DNA of 64,000 nt from Anaspis maculata (lineage: Eukaryota; Arthropoda; Insecta; Coleoptera; Scraptiidae): the NCBI GenBank assembly GCA_949128115.1, contig CASBRS010000033.1, forward strand, positions 434,001 to 498,000. Direction: 5' to 3'. This document shows positions 18,627 to 31,800 of this stretch, in pieces. Below the pieces are notes generated by a model, which was not told the origin of the DNA, searched no databases, and was given only the letters and a program-made list of their open reading frames with translations. How positions within the stretch are numbered: the stretch's first letter is position 1; every line of letters starts with the position of its first letter. The position numbers and the translations under genes were made by a program.

Positions 18627-19209
18627 GATTCTTGTGATTTTCAAGATGGAGGGAGGAAACGAACTCTAGAACTTGAGAGATTTAGATCGAGATTGAAAAA
18701 AATGGCGAACTAGTTGCAAACAAGTCGAATATATAATTGTGTACCGGAGGGCCTAACTTGGTAATGTATTTTTCTCTGAGCTGTACCTACTGCTGGATTG
18801 TAATGTATACCTAGTCGATGTGTATGAATATTACATAGATCAATGCATCATGGATTGATACATATGGTTTGCGCAATGCAATTTTCTTTTATGTTAAACA
18901 ATTTTCGGCATAGGTAGATTTGGTCTTTTGAAATGTACCCACAATAACAGACGACACACGGATGTGTTATTTTAAACATAGGGCTGCAGTTATTAAGGAA
19001 TATGTATTTATAACCTATATGATAATTTATTACCGCTTCAAAACGACAAATTTTATGATAGAAATAAGGAGAGGATTATAAGCATATAAGTCTAATGAAG
19101 ATTGCATCGCGTAAATTCTCTAGTACCTACGTCTTATTCTACCTAACGTTATTGTATAATTTTTGGCCGACAATTATATCTAAGTATAATTAAAAATTAC
19201 CTCCTATCG

Positions 19210-19256
19210 CCAACCTAATATATTGTTTGTTTATTTTTTAGAGAATGCCTCTGCCA
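19210..19256 (+). repeat. dispersed direct repeat resembling a 3' splice site, copy 2
   Basis: CCAACCTAATATATTG, a T-rich tract, then TAG followed by AGAATGCCTCTGCCA. One downstream frame reads ENASATTFTYASHAQ and stops near 19362. Another frame is cysteine-rich. Transcript evidence would be needed to call an exon. Confidence 0.4.
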
Positions 19257-19671
19257 CGACATTTACCTATGCTTCTCATGCTCAGAGAATTTCATGTCTT
19301 CATGCTGCTGGAAGTTCATCCCTGTATCTGGAATTGCCTGCAACAGTTCCTTTGTTTGTGAACTGACCACATAAACTTGTATGGAGTTGAAAAACGAAGA
19401 TCAGGACCAGATTCAAACATGAAATGACCTTTACGATATGTGTGTAATATGTACCCTCAGCTCCTGAGAAGCTTAATCAACTTCAGAATTACATATACAC
19501 GTGGCTGATTTTTCAACTACGCTAACTTTACTTGAAAATTTATCAGTCAACAGCGCTGTTGAAATTTATACTTGAATTGAAACTTTTAGAAAATGCTGAG
19601 TCTTCAATTTTTGATTCATCAACTTTATAATATGATAATTATGATGTTTATTATCATGAAGTCTGCTTTAT

Positions 19672-19788
19672 CGCGACATTTGTCGCGTGTTTTCAGCTTT
19701 TACCGCTACATTTCGGGATTTGTCGCGTGATGATATGAGGACTCTCATACCGCGACAAATCTTGTGAATATCCTTCACCGCGCGACAG
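19672..19788. other. cluster of CGCGAC/GTCGCG hairpins beside the satellite
   Basis: CGCGACA-TT-TGTCGCG (19672-19687) is a perfect palindrome with a two-base centre. GATTTGTCGCG (19717-19727) pairs exactly with CGCGACAAATC (19751-19761), with TATGAG/CTCATA pairing inside. Another CGCGACA sits near 19782. Five occurrences of this CpG-rich word in under 120 bases of AT-rich DNA is striking. The same word forms the stem of the satellite hairpin. Confidence 0.7.
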
Positions 19789-20132
19789 AGACAAAGTTCT
19801 TCCGCAAAAAGTCGTATAGATGCCGCCCCAGCACCACGTACAATCACTCGCAGCTTCAATTTTCTTCCGCGATAGAATCATGCCGCACCAGTCAAATCAT
19901 TGTTCTCGCTAGTTTTGTATGAATTTATAAGTTTTCACCCCGAACAGCAGAGATGCACTACAGGGTCGTAGAACTGAAACAAAACCTCCAAAAACATCCC
20001 CACTGATGACTTTATACCATCAAAAATTTTGCAAGGCGAACATGTGATCTGGCTTCTGCGGAGAAAAAAAACTATGTTTCAAATTTTTTCCACGTAAATA
20101 CTTAGTGGTTACCTTATGAGTAAAACAAGAAA
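19789..20132. other. unassigned DNA at the left edge of the satellite
   Basis: No gene or repeat recognised. Satellite similarity begins at about 20133 with the TATTTTGCTCTTGTC stretch. Confidence 0.5.
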
Positions 20133-20440
20133 TCAGTATTTTGCTCTTGTCAAGCCATGTCGCGTTAAGAGTCTACAGAAATGGTTCTTAGCGCGACATA
20201 AGACATTAGTATCGCGCCATGATGGACTTTTAGCGGGATACATGAAGGAAATCAAAATCGAAATTAGATCGAATTTCACAACCGGAAAATGAGTGAAAGA
20301 AATTATTTTCGTTGAAATTTGAGAATTCCCATGTTTCATGTAGACTCAGAAATGAGAAAATGAATGTAATTTCGTTTTTTCGTATTTCCAAAAAGGAGAA
20401 ATGAATCTTTTATTGTCTTCTGTTTAGATTCAAAATTTTG
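20133..20440 (+). repeat. divergent, internally deleted edge unit of the satellite
   Basis: Starts like a monomer (CTCTTGTCAAGCCATGTCGCG at 20143), but the distance to the next unit is only 298 bases instead of 440. The central part of the monomer (CTTTTTCAAAATCC through the CACGGTCAGGTAG region) is missing or replaced by about 20 unrelated bases. It also has many more substitutions than the inner units. Its hairpin stem is longer, with TAAGA/TCTTA continuing after the ATGTCGCG/CGCGACAT core. Confidence 0.85.
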
Positions 20441-22641
20441 CTCTTGTCGAGCCATGTCGCGTTGGGAGCCTACAGAAATAGTTCTTAATGCGACATAAGA
20501 CATAATTGTCGCGCTATGATGGGTTCTTAGCGTGACACATGAAAGAAAAACTTTTTCAAAATCCAAATTAGGCAACATGGCATTTCCAAGTGATATCTAC
20601 TGACGAATACGGTCGTCGTGGTAACGACTTTTGGCGAAATCATCTGAGGTTTACTTAAAATTTATATTTCACGTCAAAGTTCCTCCACGGTCAGGTAGTT
20701 TCTATGGATTTAATTTCAGAACTGGAAAATAAGTAAAAGAAATTATTTTCATTGAAATTTGAGAATTTCCATGTTTCGTGTAGACTCAGGAATCAGAAAA
20801 TGAATGTAATTTGGTTTTTTCGTATTTCCAAAAAGAAGAAATGAATCTTTTAATGTCTTCTGTTTAAATTCAAAATTTTGCTCTTGTCGAGCCATGTCGC
20901 GTTAGGAGTCTACAGAAATGGTTCGTAACGCGACATAAGGCATAAGTGTCGCGCTATGATGGGCTCTTAGCGTGACACATGAAAGAAAAACTTTTTCAAA
21001 ATCCAAATTAGGCAACATGGCATTTCCAAGTGATATCTACTGACGAATACGGTCGTCGTGGTAACGACTTTTGGCGAAATCATCTGAGGTTTACTTAAAA
21101 TTTATATTTCACGTCAAAGTTCCTCCACGGTCAGGTAGTTTCTACGGATTTAATTTCAGAACTGGAAAATAAGTAAAAGAAATTATTTTTATTGAAATTT
21201 GAGAATTTCCATGTTTCGTGTAGACTCAGAAATGAGAAAATGAATGTAATTTCGTTTTTTCGTATTTCCAAAAAGGAGAAATGAATCTTTTATTGTCTTC
21301 TGTTTAGATTCAAAATTTTGCTCTTGTCGAGCCATGTCGCGTTGGGAGCCTACAGAAATAGTTCTTAATGCGACATAAGACATAATTGTCGCGCTATGAT
21401 GGGTTCTTAGCGTGACACATGAAAGAAAAACTTTTTCAAAATCCAAATTAGGCAACATGGCATTTCCAAGTGATATCTACTGACAAATACGGTCGTCGTG
21501 GCAACGACTTTTGGCAAAATTATCTGAGGTTTACTTAAAATTTATATTTCACGTCAAAGTTCCTCCACGGTCAGGTAGTTTCTACGGATTTAATTTCAGA
21601 ACTGGAAAATAAGTAAAAGAAATTATTTTTATTGAAATTTGAGAATTTCCATGTTTCGTGTAGACTCAGAAATGAGAAAATGAATGTAATTTCGTTTTTT
21701 CGTATTTCCAAAAAGGAGAAATGAATCTTTTATTGTCTTCTGTTTAGATTCAAAATTTTGCTCTTGTCGAGCCATGTCGCGTTGGGAGCCTACAGAAATA
21801 GTTCTTAATGCGACATAAGACATAATTGTCGCGCTATGATGGGTTCTTAGCGTGACACATGAAAGAAAAACTTTTTCAAAATCCAAATTAGGCAACATGG
21901 CATTTCCAAGTGATATCTACTGACGAATACGGTCGTCGTGGTAACGACTTTTGGCGAAATCATCTGAGGTTTACTTAAAATTTATATTTCACGTCAAAGT
22001 TCCTCCACGGTCAGGTAGTTTCTATGGATTTAATTTCAGAACTGGAAAATAAGTAAAAGAAATTATTTTCATTGAAATTTGAGAATTTCCATGTTTCGTG
22101 TAGACTCAGGAATCAGAAAATGAATGTAATTTGGTTTTTTCGTATTTCCAAAAAGAAGAAATGAATCTTTTAATGTCTTCTGTTTAAATTCAAAATTTTG
22201 CTCTTGTCGAGCCATGTCGCGTTAGGAGTCTACAGAAATGCTTCGTAACGCGACATAAGGCATAAGTGTCGCACTATGATGGGCTCTTAGCGTGACACAT
22301 GAAAGAAAAACTTTTTCAAAATCCAAATTAGGCAACATGGCATTTCCAAGTGATATCTACTGACGAATACGGTCGTCGTGGTAACGACTTTTGGCGAAAT
22401 CATCTGAAGTTTACTTAAAATTTATATTTCACGTCAAAGTTCCTCCACGGTCAGGTAGTTTCTACGGATTTAATTTCAGAACTGGAAAATAAGTAAAAGA
22501 AATTATTTTCATTGAAATTTGAGAATTTCCATGTTTCGTGTAGACTCCGGAATCAGAAAATGAATGTAATGTGGTTTTTTTCGTATTTCCAAGAAGAAGA
22601 AATGAATCTTTTAATGTCTTCTGTTTAAATTCAAAATTTTG
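20441..22641 (+). repeat. left-end subfamily of monomers
   Basis: Units at 20441, 21321 and 21761 share TTAGATTCAAAATTTTG upstream, GTTGGGAGCC, GTTCTTAATGCGACAT and TAATTGTCGCGC. Units at 20881 and 22201 carry the main-array type instead. The first type is nearly confined to this end and resembles the 444-bp variant in GTTGGGAGCC and TAATTGTCGCGC, so it may be a relic of an older lineage. Confidence 0.7.
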
Positions 22642-23093
22642 CTCTTGTCGAGCCATGCCGCGTTAGGAGTCTACAGAAATGCTTCGTAACGCGACATAAG
22701 GCATAAGTGTCGCACTATGATGAGCTCTTAGCGTGACACATGAAAGAAAAACTTTTTCAAAATCCAAATTAGGCAACAGGGCATTTCCAAGTGATATCTA
22801 CTGACGAATACGGTCGTCGTGGTAACGACTTTTGGCGAAATCATCTGAGGTTTACTTAAATATTATATTTCACGTCAAAGTTCCTTCACGGTCAGGTAGT
22901 TTCTACGGATTTATTTCAGAACTGGAAAATAAGTAAAAGAAATTATTTTCATTGAAATTTGAGAATTTCCATGTTTCGTGTAGACTCAGGAATCAGAAAA
23001 TGAATGTAATTTGGTTTTTTCGTATTTCCAAAAAGAAGAATTGAATCTTTTAATGTCTTCTGTTTAAATTCAAAATTTTGCTCTTGTCGAGCC

Positions 23094-23136
23094 ATGTCGC
23101 GTTAGGAGTCTACAGAAATGGTTCGTAACGCGACAT
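23094..23136 (+). other. monomer hairpin (representative unit)
   Basis: ATGTCGCGTTA (23094-23104) pairs perfectly with TAACGCGACAT (23126-23136) across a 21-base loop. A second, imperfect pair follows (GTGTCGC with GCGTGACAC). The stem core is kept in all unit types even where flanking bases change (8 bp in the 444-bp variant, longer in the edge unit). Short dyads like this are common binding or nicking sites in satellites, but no factor can be named. Confidence 0.7.
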
Positions 23137-26100
23137 AAGGCATAAGTGTCGCACTATGATGGGCTCTTAGCGTGACACATGAAAGAAAAACTTTTTCAAA
23201 ATCCAAATTAGGCAACATGGCATTTCCAAGTGATATCTACTGACAAATACGGTCGTCGTGGTAACGACTTTTGGCGAAATCATCTGAGGTTCACTTAAAA
23301 TTTATATTTCACGTCAAAGTTCCTCCACGGTCAGGTAGTTTCTACGGATTTAATTTCAGAACTGGAAAATAAGTAAAAGAAATTATTTTCATTGAAATTT
23401 GAGAATTTCCATCTTTCGTGTAGACTCAGGAATCAGAAAATGAATGTAATTTGGTTTTTTCGTATTTCCAAAAAGGAGAAATGAATCTTTTAATGTCTTC
23501 TGTTTGAATTCGAAATTTTGCTCTTGTCGAGCCATGTCGCGTTAGGAGTCTACAGAAATGGTTCGTAACGCGACATAAGGCATAAGTGTCGCACTATGAT
23601 GGGCTCTTAGCGTGACACATGAAAAAAAAACTTTTTCAAAATCCAAATTAGGCAACATGGCATTTCCAAGTGATATCTACTGACGAATACGGTCGTCGTG
23701 GTAACGACTTTTGGCGAAATCATCTGAGGTTTACTTAAAATTTATATTTCACGTCAAAGTTCCTCCACGGTCAGGTAGTTTCTACGGATTTAATTTCAGA
23801 ACTGGAAAATAAGTAAAAGAAATTATTTTCATTGAAATTTGAGAATTTCCATCTTTCGTGTAGACTCAGGAATCAGAAAATGAATGTAATTTGGTTTTTT
23901 CGTATTTCCAAAAAGGAGAAATGAATCTTTTAATGTCTTCTGTTTAAATTCAAAATTTTGCTCTTGTCGAGCCATGTCGCGTTAGGAGTCTACAGAAATG
24001 GTTCGTAACGCAACATAAGGCATAAGTGTCGCACTATGATGGGCTCTTAGCGTGACACATGAAAAAAAAACTTTTTCAAAATCCAAATTAGGCAACATGG
24101 CATTTCCAAGTGATATCTACTGACGAATACGGTCGTCGTGGTAACGACTTTTGGCGAAATCATCTGAGGTTTACTTAAAATTTATATTTCACGTCAAAGT
24201 TCCTCCACGGTCAGGTAGTTTCTACGGATTTAATTTCAGAACTGGAAAATAAGTAAAAGAAATTATTTTCATTGAAATTTGAGAATTTCCATGTTTCGTG
24301 TAGACTCAGGAATCAGAAAATGAATGTAATTTGGTTTTTTTGTATTTCCAAAAAGGAGAAATGAATCTTTTAATGTCTTCTGTTTAAATTCAAAATTTTG
24401 CTCTTGTCGAGCCATGTCGCGTTAGGAGTCTACAGAAATGGTTCGTAACGCAACATAAGGCATAAGTGTCGCACTATGATGGGCTCTTAGCGTGACACAT
24501 GAAAAAAAAACTTTTTCAAAATCCAAATTAGGCAACATGGCATTTCCAAGTGATATCTACTGACGAATACGGTCGTCGTGGTAACGACTTTTGGCGAAAT
24601 CATCTGAGGTTTACTTAAAATTTATATTTCACGTCAAAGTTCCTCCACGGTCAGGTAGTTTCTACGGATTTAATTTCAGAACTGGAAAATAAGTAAAAGA
24701 AATTATTTTCATTGAAATTTGAGAATTTCCATGTTTCGTGTAGACTCAGGAATCAGAAAATGAATGTAATTTGGTTTTTTTGTATTTCCAAAAAGGAGAA
24801 ATGAATCTTTTAATGTCTTCTGTTTAAATTCAAAATTTTGCTCTTGTCGAGCCATGTCGCGTTAGGAGTCTACAGAAATGGTTCGTAACGCGACATAAGG
24901 CATAAGTGTCGCACTATGATGGGCTCTTAGCGTGACACATGAAAAAAAAACTTTTTCAAAATCCAAATTAGGCAACATGGCATTTCCAAGTGATATCTAC
25001 TGACGAATACGGTCGTCGTGGTAACGACTTTTGGCGAAATCATCTGAGGTTTACTTAAAATTTATATTTCACGTCAAAGTTCCTCCACGGTCAGGTAGTT
25101 TCTACGGATTTAATTTCAGAACTGGAAAATAAGTAAAAGAAATTATTTTCATTGAAATTTGAGAATTTCCATGTTTCGTGTAGACTCAGGAATCAGAAAA
25201 TGAATGTAATTTGGTTTTTTTGTATTTCCAAAAAGGAGAAATGAATCTTTTAATGTCTTCTGTTTAAATTCAAAATTTTGCTCTTGTCGAGCCATGTCGC
25301 GTTAGGAGTCTACAGAAATGGTTCGTAACGCAACATAAGGCATAAGTGTCGCACTATGATGGGCTCTTAGCGTGACACATGAAAAAAAAACTTTTTCAAA
25401 ATCCAAATTAGGCAACATGGCATTTCCAAGTGATATCTACTGACGAATACGGTCGTCGTGGTAACGACTTTTGGCGAAATCATCTGAGGTTTACTTAAAA
25501 TTTATATTTCACGTCAAAGTTCCTCCACGGTCAGGTAGTTTCTACGGATTTAATTTCAGAACTGGAAAATAAGTAAAAGAAATTATTTTCATTGAAATTT
25601 GAGAATTTCCATGTTTCGTGTAGACTCAGGAATCAGAAAATGAATGTAATTTGGTTTTTTTGTATTTCCAAAAAGGAGAAATGAATCTTTTAATGTCTTC
25701 TGTTTAAATTCAAAATTTTGCTCTTGTCGAGCCATGTCGCGTTAGGAGTCTACAGAAATGGTTCGTAACGCGACATAAGGCATAAGTGTCGCACTATGAT
25801 GGGCTCTTAGCGTGACACATGAAAAAAAAACTTTTTCAAAATCCAAATTAGGCAACATGGCATTTCCAAGTGATATCTACTGACGAATACGGTCGTCGTG
25901 GTAACGACTTTTGGCGAAATCATCTGAGGTTTACTTAAAATTTATATTTCACGTCAAAGTTCCTCCACGGTCAGGTAGTTTCTACGGATTTAATTTCAGA
26001 ACTGGAAAATAAGTAAAAGAAATTATTTTCATTGAAATTTGAGAATTTCCATCTTTCGTGTAGACTCAGGAATCAGAAAATGAATGTAATTTGGTTTTTT

Positions 26101-28800
26101 CGTATTTCCAAAAAGGAGAAATGAATCTTTTAATGTCTTCTGTTTAAATTCAAAATTTTGCTCTTGTCGAGCCATGTCGCGTTAGGAGTCTACAGAAATG
26201 GTTCGTAACGCAACATAAGGCATAAGTGTCGCACTATGATGGGCTCTTAGCGTGACACATGAAAAAAAAACTTTTTCAAAATCCAAATTAGGCAACATGG
26301 CATTTCCAAGTGATATCTACTGACGAATACGGTCGTCGTGGTAACGACTTTTGGCGAAATCATCTGAGGTTTACTTAAAATTTATATTTCACGTCAAAGT
26401 TCCTCCACGGTCAGGTAGTTTCTACGGATTTAATTTCAGAACTGGAAAATAAGTAAAAGAAATTATTTTCATTGAAATTTGAGAATTTCCATCTTTCGTG
26501 TAGACTCAGGAATCAGAAAATGAATGTAATTTGGTTTTTTCGTATTTCCAAAAAGGAGAAATGAATCTTTTAATGTCTTCTGTTTAAATTCAAAATTTTG
26601 CTCTTGTCGAGCCATGTCGCGTTAGGAGTCTACAGAAATGGTTCGTAACGCAACATAAGGCATAAGTGTCGCACTATGATGGGCTCTTAGCGTGACACAT
26701 GAAAAAAAAACTTTTTCAAAATCCAAATTAGGCAACATGGCATTTCCAAGTGATATCTACTGACGAATACGGTCGTCGTGGTAACGACTTTTGGCGAAAT
26801 CATCTGAGGTTTACTTAAAATTTATATTTCACGTCAAAGTTCCTCCACGGTCAGGTAGTTTCTACGGATTTAATTTCAGAACTGGAAAATAAGTAAAAGA
26901 AATTATTTTCATTGAAATTTGAGAATTTCCATGTTTCGTGTAGACTCAGGAATCAGAAAATGAATGTAATTTGGTTTTTTTGTATTTCCAAAAAGGAGAA
27001 ATGAATCTTTTAATGTCTTCTGTTTAAATTCAAAATTTTGCTCTTGTCGAGCCATGTCGCGTTAGGAGTCTACAGAAATGGTTCGTAACGCGACATAAGG
27101 CATAAGTGTCGCACTATGATGGGCTCTCTGCGTGACACATGAAAAAAAAACTTTTTCAAAATCCAAATTAGGCAACATGGCATTTCCAAGTGATATCTAC
27201 TGACGAATACGGTCGTCGTGGTAACGACTTTTGGCGAAATCATCTGAGGTTCACTTAAAATTTATATTTCACGTCAAAGTTCCTCCACGGTCAGGTAGTT
27301 TCTACGGATTTAATTTCAGAACTGGAAAATAAGTAAAAGAAATTATTTTCATTGAAATTTGAGAATTTCCATCTTTCGTGTAGACTCAGGAATCAGAAAA
27401 TGAATGTAATTTGGTTTTTTCGTATTTCCAAAAAGGAGAAATGAATCTTTTAATGTCTTCTGTTTGAATTCGAAATTTTGCTCTTGTCGAGCCATGTCGC
27501 GTTAGGAGTCTACAGAAATGGTTCGTAACGCGACATAAGGCATAAGTGTCGCACTATGATGGGCTCTTAGCGTGACACATGAAAAAAAAACTTTTTCAAA
27601 ATCCAAATTAGGCAACATGGCATTTCCAAGTGATATCTACTGACGAATACGGTCGTCGTGGTAACGACTTTTGGCGAAATCATCTGAGGTTTACTTAAAA
27701 TTTATATTTCACGTCAAAGTTCCTCCACGGTCAGGTAGTTTCTACGGATTTAATTTCAGAACTGGAAAATAAGTAAAAGAAATTATTTTCATTGAAATTT
27801 GAGAATTTCCATCTTTCGTGTAGACTCAGGAATCAGAAAATGAATGTAATTTGGTTTTTTCGTATTTCCAAAAAGGAGAAATGAATCTTTTAATGTCTTC
27901 TGTTTAAATTCAAAATTTTGCTCTTGTCGAGCCATGTCGCGTTAGGAGTCTACAGAAATGGTTCGTAACGCAACATAAGGCATAAGTGTCGCACTATGAT
28001 GGGCTCTTAGCGTGACACATGAAAAAAAAACTTTTTCAAAATCCAAATTAGGCAACATGGCATTTCCAAGTGATATCTACTGACGAATACGGTCGTCGTG
28101 GTAACGACTTTTGGCGAAATCATCTGAGGTTTACTTAAAATTTATATTTCACGTCAAAGTTCCTCCACGGTCAGGTAGTTTCTACGGATTTAATTTCAGA
28201 ACTGGAAAATAAGTAAAAGAAATTATTTTCATTGAAATTTGAGAATTTCCATGTTTCGTGTAGACTCAGGAATCAGAAAATGAATGTAATTTGGTTTTTT
28301 TGTATTTCCAAAAAGGAGAAATGAATCTTTTAATGTCTTCTGTTTAAATTCAAAATTTTGCTCTTGTCGAGCCATGTCGCGTTAGGAGTCTACAGAAATG
28401 GTTCGTAACGCGACATAAGGCATAAGTGTCGCGCTATGGTGGGCTCTTAGCGTGACACATGAAAGAAAAACTTTTTCAAAATCCAAATTAGGCAACATGG
28501 CATTTCCAAGTGATATCTACTGACAAATACGGTCGTCGTGGCAACGACTTTTGGCGAAATCATCTGAGGTTCACTTAAAATTTATATTTCACGTCAAAGT
28601 TCCTCCACGGTCAGGTAGTTTCTACGGATTTAATTTCAGAACTGGAAAATAAGTAAAAGAAATTATTTTCATTGAAATTTGAGAATTTCCATCTTTCGTG
28701 TAGACTCAGGAATCAGAAAATGAATGTAATTTGGTTTTTTCGTATTTCCAAAAAGGAGAAATGAATCTTTTAATGTCTTCTGTTTAAATTCAAAATTTTG

Positions 28801-31800
28801 CTCTTGTCGAGCCATGTCGCGTTAGGAGTCTACAGAAATGGTTCGTAACGCGACATAAGGCATAAGTGTCGCACTATGATGGGCTCTTAGCGTGACCCAT
28901 GAAAAAAAAACTTTTTCAAAATCCAAATTAGGCAACATGGCATTTCCAAGTGATATCTACTGACGAATACGGTCGTCGTGGTAACGACTTTTGGCGAAAT
29001 CATCGGAGGTTTACTTAAAATTTGTATTTCACGTCAAAGTTCCTCCACGGTCAGGTAGTTTCTACGGATTTAATTTCAGAACTGGAAAATAAGTAAAAGA
29101 AATTATTTTCATTGAAATTTGAGAATTTCCATCTTTCGTGTAGACTCAGGAATCAGAAAATGAATGTAATTTGGTTTTTTCGTATTTCCAAAAAGGAGAA
29201 ATGAATCTTTTAATGTCTTCTGTTTAAATTCAAAATTTTGCTCTTGTCGAGCCATGTCGCGTTAGGAGTCTACAGAAATGGTTCGTAACGCGACATAAGG
29301 CATAAGTGTCGCGCTATGGTGGGCTCTTAGCGTGACACATGAAAGAAAAACTTTTTCAAAATCCAAATTAGGCAACATGGCATTTCCAAGTGATATCTAC
29401 TGACGAATACGGTCGTCGTGGTAACGACTTTTGGCGAAATCATCGGAGGTTTACTTAAAATTTATATTTCACGTCAAAGTTCCTCCACGGTCAGGTAGTT
29501 TCTACGGATTTATTTTCAGAACTGGAAAATAAGTAAAAGAAATTATTTTCATTGAAATTTGAGAATTTCCATCTTTCGTGTAGACTCAGGAATCAGAAAA
29601 TGAATGTAATTTGGTTTTTTCGTATTTCCAAAAAGGAGAAATGAATCTTTTAATGTCTTCTGTTTAAATTCAAAATTTTGCTCTTGTCGAGCCATGTCGC
29701 GTTAGGAGTCTACAGAAATGGTTCGTAACGCGACATAAGGCATAAGTGTCGCGCTATGGTGGGCTCTTAGCGTGACACATGAAAGAAAAACTTCTTCAAA
29801 ATCCAAATTAGGCAACATGGCATTTCCAAGTGATATCTACTGACGAATACGGTCGTCGTGGTAACGACTTTTGGCGAAATCATCGGAGGTTTACTTAAAA
29901 TTTATATTTCACGTCAAAGTTCCTCCACGGTCAGGTAGTTTGTACGGATTTAATTTCAGAACTGGAAAATAAGTAAAAGAAATTATTTTCATTGAAATTT
30001 GAGAATTTCCATCTTTCGTGTAGACTCAGGAATCAGAAAATGAATGTAATTTGGTTTTTTCGTATTTCCAAAAAGGAGAAATGAATCTTTTAATGTCTTC
30101 TGTTTAAATTCAAAATTTTGCTCTTGTCGAGCCATGTCGCGTTAGGAGTCTACAGAAATGGTTCGTAACGCGACATAAGGCATAAGTGTCGCACTATGAT
30201 GGGCTCTTAGCGTGACACATGAAAAAAAAACTTTTTCAAAATCCAAATTAGGCAACATGGCATTTCCAAGTGATATCTACTGACGAATACGGTCGTCGTG
30301 GTAACGACTTTTGGCGAAATCATCTGAGGTTCACTTAAAATTTATATTTCACGTCGAAGTTCCTCCACGGTCAGGTAGTTTCTACGGATTTAATTTCAGA
30401 ACTGGAAAATAAGTAAAAGAAATTATTTTCATTGAAATTTGAGAATTTCCATCTTTCGTGTAGACTCAGGAATCAGAAAATGAATGTAATTTGGTTTTTT
30501 CGTATTTCCAAAAAGGAGAAATGAATCTTTTAATGTCTTCTGTTTGAATTCGAAATTTTGCTCTTGTCGAGCCATGTCGCGTTAGGAGTCTACAGAAATG
30601 GTTCGTAACGCGACATAAGGCATAAGTGTCGCACTATGATGGGCTCTTAGCGTGACACATGAAAAAAAAACTTTTTCAAAATCCAAATTAGGCAACATGG
30701 CATTTCCAAGTGATATCTACTGACGAATACGGTCGTCGTGGTAACGACTTTTGGCGAAATCATCTGAGGTTTACTTAAAATTTATATTTCACGTCAAAGT
30801 TCCTCCACGGTCAGGTAGTTTCTACGGATTTAATTTCAGAACTGGAAAATAAGTAAAAGAAATTATTTTCATTGAAATTTGAGAATTTCCATCTTTCGTG
30901 TAGACTCAGGAATCAGAAAATGAATGTAATTTGGTTTTTTCGTATTTCCAAAAAGAAGAATCGAATCTTTTAATGTCTTCTGTTTGAATTCGAAATTTTG
31001 CTCTTGTCGAGCCATGTCGCGTTAGGAGTCTACAGAAATGGTTCGTAACGCGACATAAGGCATAAGTGTCGCGCTATGATGGGCTCTTAGCGTGACACAT
31101 GAAAAAAAAACTTTTTCAAAATCCAAATTAGGCAACATGGCATTTCCAAGTGATATCTACTGACAAATACGGTCGTCGTGGCAACGACTTTTGGCGAAAT
31201 CATCTGAGGTTCACTTAAAATTTATATTTCACGTCAAAGTTCCTCCACGGTCAGGTAGTTTCTACGGATTTAATTTCAGAACTGGAAAATAAGTAAAAGA
31301 AATTATTTTCATTGAAATTTGAGAATTTCCATGTTTCGTGTAGACTCAGGAATCAGAAAATAAATGTAATTTGGTTTTTTCGTATTTCCAAAAAGAAGAA
31401 ATGAATCTTTTAATGTCTTCTGTTTAAATTCAAAATTTTGCTCTTGTCGAGCCATGTCGCGTTAGGAGTCTACAGAAATGGTTCGTAACGCGACATAAGG
31501 CATAAGTGTCGCACTATGATGGGCTCTTAGCGTGACCCATGAAAAAAAAACTTTTTCAAAATCCAAATTAGGCAACATGGCATTTCCAAGTGATATCTAC
31601 TGACGAATACGGTCGTCGTGGTAACGACTTTTGGCGAAATCATCGGAGGTTTACTTAAAATTTGTATTTCACGTCAAAGTTCCTCCACGGTCAGGTAGTT
31701 TCTACGGATTTGATTTCAGAACTGGAAAATAAGTAAGAGAAATTATTTTCATTGAAATTTGAGAATTTCCATGTTTCGTGTAGACTCAGGAATCAGAAAA

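Larger units (their letters stand above)
18554..19671. other. unassigned AT-rich DNA with two 3'-splice-site-like repeats
   Basis: No confident gene. Two direct copies of a roughly 46-bp stretch (18582-18626 and 19210-19256) resemble a branch site, pyrimidine tract and AG followed by the same exon-like start. After the second, all three frames stay open for some 100 bases, so the coding frame is undecidable. Confidence 0.4.

Noticed and set aside
19242..19362. Cysteine-rich short peptide after the second splice-like site
   Set aside because: All three frames are open there, so the cysteine-rich reading is not favoured. No signal peptide or start is visible.
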